Of a DNA stretch of 64,000 bases, positions 51,861 through 60,430 are shown in pieces. The stretch is from VXPQ01 sp965117025. GTDB taxonomy: Bacteria; Bacteroidota; Rhodothermia; Rhodothermales; VXPQ01. Numbering within the stretch: position 1 is the first letter of the stretch; each line of letters opens with the position of its first letter. The translations under genes and the position numbers were made by a program. Below the pieces are notes generated by a model. That model was not told the origin of the DNA, did not search any database, and worked only from the letters and a program-made list of their open reading frames with translations. The stretch spans positions 1,116,001 to 1,180,000 of the forward strand of contig OZ220746.1 of assembly GCA_965117025.1 (NCBI GenBank), given 5' to 3'.

Positions 51861-52646
51861 CTATATGGCAGGGGCATGGGGCTGTGCATCTTCAGATAAC
51901 ACAGGAACCCGCCCCCTGTACAGGGAGACCACCCCGAACGTCAGCGGCTTCCACAACAGATCCTCATACCCGGCCTGCCGCAACTCGTCCAGAAAGTCCT
52001 CCCCCGACGGAAACACCTTCACGGAAGCCGGCAGATACTTATAGGCTCCCGAATTGCCCGACAGAAGACGACCGACAAAGGGCAATACGATATCCGAGTA
52101 GACCTCGTACAACTTCCGGATCCACAATACGCCGGGCCGACTGAACTCAAGGATCACCAGCACCCCTCCTGGACGGAGCACGCGCCGCATCTCCCGGATA
52201 CCGTCCTGAAGATTCTCAAAGTTTCGTACGCCAAACCCTACCAGGACCGCATCGAACGAGGCATCCGGGAACGACAAACAAGCCGCATCCCCACGCTCCA
52301 GCGTGATGGTTCCGCCAAGATCCAGACGCCGGACCTTTATCCGGCCGCGCGCCAGCATCTGCTCGGAAAGATCGACGCCTACGATCCGCTCCGGACCAAG
52401 CGCGGCAGCGGCAATAGCCAGATCGGCGGTGCCGGTCGCTATATCCAGAATCCGAGCCGGCGCTTCCGCGCGCAGCAAGCGGATCGCCGCGCGGCGCCAC
52501 ATGCGGTCAATCCCGAAACTCAGCAGGCGATTGAGCAGGTCGTACCGGGGCGCCACCCCGTCGAACATGGCCTCGACGGCTTCCCTCTTGCCGGGAGCCT
52601 GTCCCGGCGGCGGCATACGGTGTGGAGATGTGGGCAAAACGTTCAC
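51861..52646 (-). CDS. menG: Demethylmenaquinone methyltransferase (UbiE/MenG)
   Basis: S-adenosylmethionine-dependent methyltransferase of 261 residues that methylates demethylmenaquinone, the last step of menaquinone synthesis. Signatures are FDGVAPRYDLLNRLLSFGIDRMWRR, the SAM loop ILDIATGTADLAIAAA, and GFGVRNFENLQDGIREMRRVLRPGG with VILEFSRPG, all UbiE-specific. The ATG overlaps the stop of the upstream epimerase gene by four bases (ATGA). Menaquinone rather than ubiquinone is inferred from the taxonomic impression. Confidence 0.93.
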   Translation of the reverse strand: MNVLPTSPHRMPPPGQAPGKREAVEAMFDGVAPRYDLLNRLLSFGIDRMWRRAAIRLLRAEAPARILDIATGTADLAIAAAALGPERIVGVDLSEQMLARGRIKVRRLDLGGTITLERGDAACLSFPDASFDAVLVGFGVRNFENLQDGIREMRRVLRPGGVLVILEFSRPGVLWIRKLYEVYSDIVLPFVGRLLSGNSGAYKYLPASVKVFPSGEDFLDELRQAGYEDLLWKPLTFGVVSLYRGRVPVLSEDAQPHAPAI

Positions 52647-53620
52647 AGGGCGTCGGCAATGCGCCGCGCCGTTTCCTCAAAAGGCCGGGGGCGCCACCCC
52701 AGTTTTTCACAGGCAAGGGTGTTGTCGTACCGGTTGACTGCGGACATGAAACGGGCATTGGGGCGAGGAAGAAGGGGTTCTGTACGGGTCAGAAAAGCGC
52801 CTGCTTCTGACAACCATGCGACGAGTATGGCGGCTGACGGCGCCATACGGATGGTCGGGGGCGCCACGCCGCATGCTCGCGCCAGTTGGCCGAAAATTTC
52901 TTCCCAGGACAGGTTATGAGCCGCCAGTACGAACCGGTCGCCAGCCTCACCATACTGCATGGCCCGCACCATACCGTCCGCCACATCCAGCACATCGACG
53001 ACACTTGTAACGCCCGCAGGAAACATGCGCATCCGTTTGCGGCGGATCTGATCCACGATACGTCGGGTGTTCTCCCCTTTACGACCCAGGCCAAAAATGA
53101 GCGAGGGATTGACCATCACTGCATCCAGCCCTTCCGCAATGCCTCGTCTTACCTCCAGTTCCGCAAGGTACTTCGAGTAGCCATAGGTGCTACTTGATTT
53201 TGACGGTTGCCATACCGCGTTCTCGTCGAGAATGGCGTCGGGACGGTTGGAGCGGCCCAGCGCCGCCACGGACGAGGCATGAACAAGGCGCCGTACGCCC
53301 CCGGCGAGCGCCGCATTGACGACCGCTGCGGTTCCATCCACATTGACGGACATGAGCCGATTCCGCACACGAGAAGAACCAAAGCCGATATTTCCGGCCA
53401 CATGATAGACATACTCCACACCGTGCATGGCCTTTTGGAGCGCGAGATCGTCTGTGATGTCCCCGAGGGCGTGCTCGACCTCCTGCGCTGTCTCGCCGAG
53501 CAAATCGAGTTTTGAGCCGGCGCGCCGGAAAACACGGACGGGAACGCCATCCTGCACAAGGCGCCGGGTCAGCACGGCCCCCACGAATCCCGTGGCCCCC
53601 GTGACAAGGGTCATCGACAT
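52643..53620 (-). CDS. NAD-dependent epimerase/dehydratase family (extended SDR)
   Basis: A 325-residue extended short-chain dehydrogenase. The nucleotide-binding motif GATGFVG is at the N-terminus (VTGATGFVGAVL), the catalytic Tyr-x3-Lys is YGYSK, and VHASSVAALG supplies the serine. The overall pattern resembles dihydroflavonol-4-reductase and HpnA-like proteins. The substrate is unknown. It is co-transcribed with menG (ATGA overlap) and follows the biotin carrier gene by 5 bp, so the three may form one operon. Confidence 0.88.
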   Translation of the reverse strand: MSMTLVTGATGFVGAVLTRRLVQDGVPVRVFRRAGSKLDLLGETAQEVEHALGDITDDLALQKAMHGVEYVYHVAGNIGFGSSRVRNRLMSVNVDGTAAVVNAALAGGVRRLVHASSVAALGRSNRPDAILDENAVWQPSKSSSTYGYSKYLAELEVRRGIAEGLDAVMVNPSLIFGLGRKGENTRRIVDQIRRKRMRMFPAGVTSVVDVLDVADGMVRAMQYGEAGDRFVLAAHNLSWEEIFGQLARACGVAPPTIRMAPSAAILVAWLSEAGAFLTRTEPLLPRPNARFMSAVNRYDNTLACEKLGWRPRPFEETARRIADAL

Positions 53621-53625
53621 GGCAA

Positions 53626-54141
53626 CTACTCTATTTCGAGAAGAAGATCGTTCTTGCCGACCGCATCGCCGGGCGCTACATGCACCGCTCGGACGGTACC
53701 TCCTCTTTCAATACGCAATTCGTTCTCCATTTTCATGGCCTCGAGGACCAGGGCGCCGGTTCCCGCCTCGACATGTTGTCCCGGTTCCACGGCCACGGAC
53801 AGAACCATACCAGGCATAGGCGCATGCACTTTCAGCATGTCGCTTTCAACTCCCCCGGATAACCCGAAACGTTCAAGCAGCAGCGCCCGTTCGTCTTTCA
53901 AAGACACATCGAACGTAGCCCCGCCGACCCCTATGCGCCGACGATCCCCGGATTCTTCCAGAACCACCGCCACATAGCTCTTGCCATCTATCAGCAAGGC
54001 CATGCGTTCTTCGTCAAGGCGTTCGTATGAAAACGGGACGGTGCGGCCATTACACGTCAACTGATCCGCGCGCACGGAAACTTCCATAACCCGACCGGCG
54101 CATGCTATCTGAAAATGTTCTGAGGCTCGTTTTCTCGCCAT
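53626..54141 (-). CDS. Biotin carrier (biotinyl-lipoyl domain) protein
   Basis: A 171-residue protein whose C-terminal half is a biotinyl domain with the biotinylated lysine in LEAMKMENEL (about residue 137). The N-terminal half (RVMEVSVRADQLTCNG onward) resembles the linker region of acyl-CoA carboxylase alpha chains, and the Ser/Pro-free layout fits propionyl- or methylmalonyl-type decarboxylase/carboxylase carriers rather than classic AccB. The matching biotin carboxylase and carboxyltransferase are not in the window. The start at 54141 (MARKRASEHFQIA) is the only good candidate. Confidence 0.87.
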   Translation of the reverse strand: MARKRASEHFQIACAGRVMEVSVRADQLTCNGRTVPFSYERLDEERMALLIDGKSYVAVVLEESGDRRRIGVGGATFDVSLKDERALLLERFGLSGGVESDMLKVHAPMPGMVLSVAVEPGQHVEAGTGALVLEAMKMENELRIERGGTVRAVHVAPGDAVGKNDLLLEIE

Positions 54142-54235
54142 AGTCCGGATCGGGAGCGTTTTTATGTAATATAAGGGGCTTATAGCGAATAGTTCACATG
54201 GAACACGTTGGAGTTATTTTGGTATAATTCTTTGA

Positions 54236-55477
54236 ATGACAAGAGTTTATACATATCGTATTGAGCATTTGACTCCGGCGAAACATTGCCGATTGGAGGC
54301 GTTTTTCTCCCACCTGACGTGGCTGTACAATCAGGGTGTGGAGTATTGCCGCGCCCAGCATGCCGAAGGCGCAAAGACTCCAACGTATTACGATCTGTGC
54401 AAGTGGTTGACCGGCAAGCGGGGCCAAGATATTCGAACTGGTCGGTGGAATGCGTCGTGCCAGCGTTCGGTTCTGAACCGCATCCACCGTGGATACGACA
54501 AGTTCTTCCGTGACCACAAGGGTTTGCCTCGTTACAAGTCTTTTGACCGGGGCGTCCGGTCGTTCGAGACGGAAGCGGCAAAGCCCCGCAAGCGCAAGAA
54601 CGACAAAGGGCATTACGTACAGATCAAGGGATTGGGCCGATTGTCATTTACGGACACTCGCGGCTTTCTCGACGATGCCACGGTCAAGATTGTCCGCGTT
54701 GTGCGTACCCCATTGCGCTACGAGATACAGCTTGTATGCGACGTACCGGAACCTTCGCGGGTCGTTGACAAGCGCGATGTGGTCGGCATAGACCTGGGAG
54801 TGAAGTCGTCTGTAACGCTATCGAACGAGGTGCAGTACCGCCCACTCGCCCACGACGACACGCGCCGCAAAAGGCTACAGCGCAAGGTATCCCGCGCCAA
54901 ATGTGGCGGCAATGGGCGTAAGAAAGCGAAGGTGCTGCTGGCAAAGGAGAGTAGGCGCATTTCGATTCGCCGCCACAATGCCATTCACCGAATGACGACC
55001 GAGATCGTCAAGACGCACTCTGCGAATCTGGTTCTGGAGGACTTGGAAGTACAGAATATGACCGCATCCGGCGGAAGCCGCAAGCGTGGTCTGAATCGTT
55101 CCATGCTACAACAGGCATGGGGAAAAATCGGAACCCAGTTGATTTACAAGGCTGAGAGCGCCGGAGGCCAGTGCGTACGGGTTCCACCGCATCACACGAC
55201 GCAGACATGCAGTAATTGTATGAATCTGCCCCGTGAGTCCATAGACCTGTCGGTGCGCATCTACGAGTGCGAGCACTGCGGTTATGTAGCGGATCGGGAC
55301 GTAAATGCGGCACGGAATGTCCGTCGGAAGGGACTTGACTTCTTCCACCGGGTGGGGCTATCCCCGGAGCGTCAGGCGGAGGCAGCGAAACCGGTAAGAT
55401 TGCACGGTACTTCGGTACCCGATAGCACGGTCATGGCGCGGAACCGTAGCATTACGAGCACACAACCTGTCAAGTAA
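54236..55477 (+). CDS. tnpB: IS605-family TnpB RNA-guided nuclease, solo
   Basis: A 413-residue TnpB/OrfB. The RuvC catalytic residues are Asp186 (GIDLGVKSS), Glu268 (LVLEDLEVQ) and Asp355 (DRDVNAARN). The zinc finger is Cys325/Cys328 and Cys345/Cys348. An N-terminal helix-turn-helix-like and WED portion precedes them, so it looks intact and active by motif. No tnpA lies nearby, making it an IS1341-type or non-autonomous unit. TnpB proteins use an omega RNA that usually overlaps the 3' end of the gene. The C-terminal tail after about residue 370 (VGLSPERQAEAAKPV) looks like sequence constrained by such an RNA. Promoter-like TATAAT lies about 15 bp upstream. Element ends were not defined. Confidence 0.93.
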   Translation: MTRVYTYRIEHLTPAKHCRLEAFFSHLTWLYNQGVEYCRAQHAEGAKTPTYYDLCKWLTGKRGQDIRTGRWNASCQRSVLNRIHRGYDKFFRDHKGLPRYKSFDRGVRSFETEAAKPRKRKNDKGHYVQIKGLGRLSFTDTRGFLDDATVKIVRVVRTPLRYEIQLVCDVPEPSRVVDKRDVVGIDLGVKSSVTLSNEVQYRPLAHDDTRRKRLQRKVSRAKCGGNGRKKAKVLLAKESRRISIRRHNAIHRMTTEIVKTHSANLVLEDLEVQNMTASGGSRKRGLNRSMLQQAWGKIGTQLIYKAESAGGQCVRVPPHHTTQTCSNCMNLPRESIDLSVRIYECEHCGYVADRDVNAARNVRRKGLDFFHRVGLSPERQAEAAKPVRLHGTSVPDSTVMARNRSITSTQPVK

Positions 55478-55767
55478 TGAATATAAGTCCCAATGCTTCC
55501 ATGGACAGCGCTCCAGGTCACTCACGTACGAAGAAAATGTGGAAATGGGCGATCCTGATCATCGGCGCCCTCTTTTTTCTTACCGTCCTGCGCGAAGCCA
55601 TCGACCCGTACGGCGACCAGCCGTACATAGAAATCACGCATGGAGACCATGTCCACTATGTACCGCACGATCGGGACCCGAAGGTTTCCATCAGCAAATT
55701 TCCCACGGTTCCACCCGGACCGGATGAAATCATTACGCCGGAAGGACGCATCGTGCCAAAGGAATAA
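55477..55767 (+). CDS. Small single-pass membrane protein
   Basis: A 96-residue protein with one hydrophobic helix (WAILIIGALFFLTVL, about 24-38) and a short polar C-terminal domain, ITHGDHVHYVPHDRDP, with several histidines, ending in a Pro-rich stretch. I do not recognise the family. The HGDHVHYVP motif resembles zinc-binding histidine triads. The ATG shares its A with the tnpB stop (TAATG), which is probably accidental after insertion; the ATG at 55501 (MDSAPGHSR) may be the original start. It converges with the TonB receptor. Confidence 0.7.
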   Translation: MNISPNASMDSAPGHSRTKKMWKWAILIIGALFFLTVLREAIDPYGDQPYIEITHGDHVHYVPHDRDPKVSISKFPTVPPGPDEIITPEGRIVPKE

Positions 55768-55810
55768 CGAACCCGACGCGGCGAGGCGCTGGCGAAAAAG
55801 GGAAACTTTC

Positions 55811-58042
55811 CTACCACAGCGCCTTGATCAGGACTTTAACGTTACGCCCCTGCTCAGGCATGATGCTCTTTACTTTCGAAAGATGGTCCCGGTATTCGGC
55901 GTTCGTGGCATTCTCCACCCCGATATCGAAGGTGTACAAAATACGACCCAGAGAGAGGTAGTACTGCGCATGCGCCCCGAACACGACATACCCATCGGTC
56001 GGCTCCTCGAATTCCCCCAGACGATCCTGCCGCCGCGCCGCCTCCGCGGAACCGGACAGCCTGATCTTCCCGCGGGCGTACGCTGCTTCCAGCCGCCCCC
56101 GCAAGGGAGGAATGAAGGACATCGGCTCGTCGTCGTCGATTAGCGTACCCCGGACATACGCGCCCGACCAGGAAAGCATGACGGAAGGCGCCGCCTGCAG
56201 CGAAAAGGAAGCTTCCGACCCCGTCATGCGGACCGACGAACCGGTTTGCTGATATTCCGTCAGCAGGGTGCGCACGTTGAGCCGGCCCGTATTTCTGGGG
56301 TAAATGTAATCCTGAATATGGTTTCGATACGCATTCAGCGACCCGGAGAAACGCGCGCTGCGGTATTCCGCGAACGCTTCGAAGCCCAGGCCCTTTTCGA
56401 CGCCGAGGTCCGCATTGCCTATTTCGAAAGCATAGGCCGCCAAATGAGGTCCGGTTGAGAAAAGTTCTTCGATCCCCGGCATGCGAATGGAGCGCACGCC
56501 GCCCAGGCCCGCGGAGAAATGGTCGCCGAATCGCCGCAAGACCCGAAAAGAGCCGGAAACGCCCCCGGTCGTCCGGTTGCGAATCCGTCCGGCGCGCGTT
56601 TCCTCGCCCACAGCGAAGCGCCCGGTGGTGCGGGGACGTACGGCGCGTATATCGTACCGAAGCGCGCCCTGAAGCGACAGGTTCCTCAGATTGATATCCT
56701 GATACCGGAACGCCGCGGCCGTCCATTCCCGGGAGTTCGGCGTAAACGTAAATCCGCCGGAAGCAAAATCCCGGTGTCCGGCCCAGATACTCGTCAGACT
56801 GTTGCTTCTGCGGCCATGGACGCGGGACAGAATCCGGCCGTAATACGACAGGAGTCCGAACTCAATGCCCAGCGACCCGCTCGCTTCGTATTCCTGATGA
56901 AAATACCTCGAAAGCGATGCCTCGAATTCCAGGTGCGAGAACCGGGGAATCGCATCCAGCAACAGGCCCTTCGCTTTCAGGTAACGACGGGATAACTCGA
57001 TATCCACGCCGTTCGGATGCGCCCCGACGAATCCGCCCGGTATGCCGTACCGGGAAGCGTAGTAACTGCCCGAAACACCCGCATGCCCCCACGAACCGAT
57101 ACGGCTCGCGCTGACAGAACCGTTTCCGGTCGTCAAATCGGTGTTGGCCAGTACCCCGACCGGCGTGGACACGTCTCCCGCATTGCGCAAGCTGCCGTCG
57201 GCGCGCACCGCAAAGCCGCCCGCAGGCGCTTCGACGCTGAACCCGCTCGAAATCCCGTCGTGGGCGGATTGCCCTTGCAGCACGGCCACCACATGCGTCT
57301 CCGGCGGCCTGGTCGCAGGCACATATCCGCGGACCGCGTTCACCACGCCGCCCAGCGCGTTCGGCCCGTACAGCAGCGCCGCCGGGCCGCGAACCACCTC
57401 AATCCGCTCCGTCATCAGCGGTTCTATCGCAACCGCATGATCGGCGGACGTGGCGGACAGGTCTCCGGTGCGCCCGCCGTCCTCCAGGACCAGCAGCCGC
57501 TCGCCGCCCAACCCGCGCAACACCGGGCGGGCGGGAGCGGGCCCCATGGATCGCATGGAAATGCCGGGTTCGTTGTCGAGCGTTTCGGCGATCGTCGTTC
57601 CGAGATGCTGCCGAAGCCGCTTGCCCTCCATATCCATATCGGCCTCGCGGAGCGCGACGGACTCGCGTTGCCCGTCCACGAAGACTTCCCCCAATTCAAT
57701 CGGAGAAGCCGACATGCGCAGCACGACGCGAGACGTATCCGAGGCGCCGCCCACCGCGACCTGGCTCGTCAGCGACTCATAGCCTATGCGCCAGGCGGTA
57801 AGCGTGTAGACCCCCGGCTCCAGAAACCGCATCTCGAAACGGCCTTGCCGATCCGTTCTGGAACTGCGGTTGGCGTCTTCCGCCAGCACCTGGGCATGGC
57901 GCACGGGTTCTCCGGTTTCCGCATCTTCTACGGAGCCCGAGATCACCGCCGTATGCTGGGCTTGCAGCGTCCCGGCGACCGCCATCGCGCAACACGCTGC
58001 AAGCCCGAGGCGGCAAGCAAGCGAGGATGTACTACAACGCAT
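55811..58042 (-). CDS. TonB-dependent outer-membrane receptor, metal-type
   Basis: A 743-residue receptor. The signal peptide ends at QAQ. A carboxypeptidase-like regulatory domain follows (SGSVEDAETGEPVRHAQVLAED), then the plug domain with SMGPAPARPVLRGLGGERLLVLEDGG and VRGPAALLYGPNALGGVVN, and a 22-strand-type barrel ending in LIKALW. The plug resembles ZnuD-like and copper-type receptors. Two small genes support metal uptake: a His-rich lipoprotein overlapping by 11 bp and a Cys/His protein further upstream. The substrate (zinc or copper) is inferred from context only. A TonB box was not located with confidence. Confidence 0.92.
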   Translation of the reverse strand: MRCSTSSLACRLGLAACCAMAVAGTLQAQHTAVISGSVEDAETGEPVRHAQVLAEDANRSSRTDRQGRFEMRFLEPGVYTLTAWRIGYESLTSQVAVGGASDTSRVVLRMSASPIELGEVFVDGQRESVALREADMDMEGKRLRQHLGTTIAETLDNEPGISMRSMGPAPARPVLRGLGGERLLVLEDGGRTGDLSATSADHAVAIEPLMTERIEVVRGPAALLYGPNALGGVVNAVRGYVPATRPPETHVVAVLQGQSAHDGISSGFSVEAPAGGFAVRADGSLRNAGDVSTPVGVLANTDLTTGNGSVSASRIGSWGHAGVSGSYYASRYGIPGGFVGAHPNGVDIELSRRYLKAKGLLLDAIPRFSHLEFEASLSRYFHQEYEASGSLGIEFGLLSYYGRILSRVHGRRSNSLTSIWAGHRDFASGGFTFTPNSREWTAAAFRYQDINLRNLSLQGALRYDIRAVRPRTTGRFAVGEETRAGRIRNRTTGGVSGSFRVLRRFGDHFSAGLGGVRSIRMPGIEELFSTGPHLAAYAFEIGNADLGVEKGLGFEAFAEYRSARFSGSLNAYRNHIQDYIYPRNTGRLNVRTLLTEYQQTGSSVRMTGSEASFSLQAAPSVMLSWSGAYVRGTLIDDDEPMSFIPPLRGRLEAAYARGKIRLSGSAEAARRQDRLGEFEEPTDGYVVFGAHAQYYLSLGRILYTFDIGVENATNAEYRDHLSKVKSIMPEQGRNVKVLIKALW

Positions 58043-58511
58043 AATTCTTTGCTACGGCAGCTTCTTCGACCTTAACGGGGATATCGGGCGTCGTGAAATC
58101 CGAGTGTCCTTCGTGCAACAGCATCACCCGTATCGCGGTGTCGCCCGCCTCTTCTCCATCCAGCGTAAAGGTCCACCGACCTTCCTTGTGGACGTGCACG
58201 ATGTCGTCTCCCTGCACCTCGACGCCGAGAGAAAATTCGTCGTCCAGTTCGTCGGCGTGCACTTCCTCGTCGTCGTGGCCCAAAAACTCCACGGTGATCT
58301 CGTCGGTTTCGTCGCCTACCGGGACGGTCAGCGACCCCTCGACCTCGCCCTCATGGACGTGAACGACTTCTTCGCCGCCAATAAGAAGCATAAGACCTTC
58401 TACTTCGGCGTGCTCGTCATGGTCATCTTCGGCAGGATTGGAGCAGGCAACCAGCCCGCTCATGATCAAAAATACAATAACGGCAACGCCGTAATGTTTG
58501 GATACAAACAT
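58032..58511 (-). CDS. His/Asp/Glu-rich lipoprotein, probable metal binder
   Basis: A 159-residue lipoprotein. The signal MFVSKHYGVAVIVFLIMSGL leads to the lipobox LVACSN (Cys at about 23). The mature part begins DDHDEHAEVEG and contains many clusters such as HVHEGEVEG, GHDDEEVHADELDDE, HVHKEG and LLHEGHSD. These acidic-histidine clusters suit zinc or copper capture at the outer membrane. It resembles a beta-rich repeat rather than any enzyme. It overlaps the TonB receptor start by 11 bp, so both are translated together. Confidence 0.85.
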   Translation of the reverse strand: MFVSKHYGVAVIVFLIMSGLVACSNPAEDDHDEHAEVEGLMLLIGGEEVVHVHEGEVEGSLTVPVGDETDEITVEFLGHDDEEVHADELDDEFSLGVEVQGDDIVHVHKEGRWTFTLDGEEAGDTAIRVMLLHEGHSDFTTPDIPVKVEEAAVAKNYAL

Positions 58512-58579
58512 AGCTCCTCTGTTGTTTTAAAGGTGTGTCTGGGGAAAAAACGCCGCCGGAACGGCGCGCGGATCGAGTC

Positions 58580-58853
58580 AAGAAGACGCTGATTACATCC
58601 GCGCGAACCAGCGTCTTAACGGGGAGAGGGGGGATGCGCAGACAAGAAATGGCGACGCAGCGCGGCGGCTCCGCGCAATGAGAAAAGCCGCCGACAGACG
58701 CGCTCCTTGCCGCCTCTCCCGTGCTGCCTCTTAAAGAGCGCTTGGCGCCTGCGAAGCCGTCGTGTTTACCGCTGATTTCAGCGATGGAGACAGGACAGCT
58801 TGCATGCGCGAACGCAAGGCGCAGGTCGACGCGGATTGGATCGGCGTATCCTT
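58580..58853. repeat. Family 1 palindromic element, diverged long copy (274 bp)
   Basis: Read on the minus strand it aligns with the 11650 copy along its length: AAGGATACGCCGAT at one end, then GCGTTCGCGCATGCAAG, GGTAAACACGAC, AGAGGCAGC, and CTCATTGCGCGGAGCCGCCG. The small internal hairpin has become GCGCGG/CCGCGC (58660-58676), with the AGCC loop kept. The far end has drifted to AAGAAGACGCTGATTA and folds into its own 9-bp hairpin (58583-58591 with 58609-58617). Most of the 343-bp gap is this element. Confidence 0.8.
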
Positions 58854-58854
58854 A

Positions 58855-59232
58855 CTACGCCGCCGGAGGCGCGCGTATCGAGCGATGGAAAAGGCTGCGG
58901 GCGAAGCGAACGGACCGGAGCGTCTGCCCGGTCACATGCACAGGAAGCGCCGGGGGCTGGATTTGCTCGATAACCGAGGCGGCCAGCGAACGAAGCGCGC
59001 ACAGATCGCACTCCAAATGATCCGAAGGCGCTTGTTCTTCCGAAAGAAAATCTTTCGATGCGCCGTGCGGGCACGGCAATTCGCTGCCCGCCTCCTCGGC
59101 AGGGTCCTGCGCATGCTCCAGCGAGCGAATATGCGACACGTCGTGCCCGAAAGGGGCCGCCACCATCCCGCAGAACAGCACGGCAAGCAGGAAAACCCCT
59201 GAGCGTTCGATATGCGCGCGCTTCGAAAGCAT
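58855..59232 (-). CDS. DUF2946-like small secreted Cys/His protein
   Basis: A 125-residue protein with an N-terminal signal (SGVFLLAVLFCGMVAA). Potential metal ligands include HDVSH, ELPCPHGASKD and HLECDLCALRSLAAS. The Cys-x2-Cys with flanking His resembles the DUF2946 group of small proteins that often sit upstream of metal TonB receptors; the match is weak. The stop codon TAG (58857-58855) directly abuts the end of the family 1 element. It probably belongs with the lipoprotein and receptor as a metal-response set. Confidence 0.7.
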   Translation of the reverse strand: MLSKRAHIERSGVFLLAVLFCGMVAAPFGHDVSHIRSLEHAQDPAEEAGSELPCPHGASKDFLSEEQAPSDHLECDLCALRSLAASVIEQIQPPALPVHVTGQTLRSVRFARSLFHRSIRAPPAA

Positions 59233-59408
59233 CTATTTCGGATTTCGCAGGGGCAAGGGAAGGCGAAGGGACGGTCTCAGGGGCAAACTACAGGCGCTCC
59301 GACGATGCGCCTGCCACACTACGCAGTAGAAGAATACTGTAAGAGGATTGCAAAGATCCTGAAAAAGCAACGTCCGGCAAACATATTTCCCATATCCTCA
59401 TCCTTCGC

Positions 59409-59972
59409 TCATTTGGTCCCCGCATACAGAGGATAATCGGCCTCGGCCTTGCCGCTGGCGACGTCCCGAAGCTTGCGCCGCAGAAGACGCCTGCGAAATG
59501 CGCTTATGCGATCCACAAAGAAGATGCCTTCAAGATGATCCACCTCATGCTGGATCACACGCGCCGGTAACTCCCCCACCTCCAGTTCCTGCGGCTGGAA
59601 ATGGCGATCCAGATACGTAAGCCGGATTCGCTCAGAGCGCTTGACCGCCTCGGTTATACCCGGAATGGAAAGACACCCCTCCTCAAATTCGCCTTCTTCT
59701 TCACTCTCCCAGATAATCTCGGGATTGATGAATGCCATCGGCTGTGACGCCTCCTCCGGCACAGGCTCAAACTGTATTTCCGCTGCCAGATCAGCCACGA
59801 AAATACGCTCCGTGCGGCCCACCTGAGGAGCAGCCAGACCAATGCCCGATGCGCCCCGCATGGTCTCGATCATATCGTCGATAAGTTGCTGGACACTGGC
59901 ACTGTCCCCGGCGACATCTTCAGCGCCGTTCCTGAGCACGGGATCACCATATAAACGAACAGGAAGAATCAT
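59409..59972 (-). CDS. def: Peptide deformylase
   Basis: Removes the formyl group from the N-terminal methionine of new proteins. With the ATG at 59972 (MILPVRLYGDPVLR) it has 187 residues. The three motifs are GIGLAAPQVG, EEGCLSIPG with the metal-ligand Cys, and QHEVDHLEG with the HExxH zinc/iron site. A longer in-frame start at 60011 overlaps the ruvX end and is rejected. ruvX ends 10 bp upstream, giving one operon. Confidence 0.96.
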   Translation of the reverse strand: MILPVRLYGDPVLRNGAEDVAGDSASVQQLIDDMIETMRGASGIGLAAPQVGRTERIFVADLAAEIQFEPVPEEASQPMAFINPEIIWESEEEGEFEEGCLSIPGITEAVKRSERIRLTYLDRHFQPQELEVGELPARVIQHEVDHLEGIFFVDRISAFRRRLLRRKLRDVASGKAEADYPLYAGTK

Positions 59973-59982
59973 AAGAACCGGA

Positions 59983-60417
59983 TCAGGATGTTTGCTCCTG
60001 TGTCTCGTCAATATAATCCTGAAGAATGACTGCGGCAGCGGCGGCGTCTATTCTTTCCTTCCGCCGGCGGGCTTTCTTCCGAACGCCCGATCGGACCAGC
60101 AAATTCCTTGCCCGGACCGAGGAATACCGTTCATCCTGCATAACGACTTTCTTGCCGGGAAATCGCCTGGAAAGAAGGCGAATGAAAGACTGCACGATAT
60201 CCGTAGCCGCTCCCTCCTCGCCCGACAGGGTCAAAGGCCATCCCACAACGATCGTGTCAAATCCGGGATCGGTATTCAGGGACGCAAGCTGCCGTATTGC
60301 CTCGTCACTGGAGTATGCCCCAAGGGATTGCGCATACAGCCGAAACGGGTCGGACATGGCCAGGCCGATTCGCTGCGTGCCGTAATCGATACCGATGATG
60401 CGAGGCAATGCGTCCAT
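59983..60417 (-). CDS. ruvX: Putative pre-16S rRNA nuclease/Holliday junction resolvase (YqgF)
   Basis: A 144-residue YqgF protein with the RNase H-like fold: GIDYGTQRIGLAMSDP contains the first catalytic Asp, VVGWPLTLSGEEG the second site, and DERYSSVRARNLL the third, ending in DAAAAAVILQDYI. It matures the 16S rRNA 5' end in E. coli; the resolvase role is inferred from fold. The ATG at 60417 (MDALPRIIGIDYG) is chosen. Confidence 0.94.
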   Translation of the reverse strand: MDALPRIIGIDYGTQRIGLAMSDPFRLYAQSLGAYSSDEAIRQLASLNTDPGFDTIVVGWPLTLSGEEGAATDIVQSFIRLLSRRFPGKKVVMQDERYSSVRARNLLVRSGVRKKARRRKERIDAAAAAVILQDYIDETQEQTS

Positions 60418-60430
60418 ACAACCTGATAGC

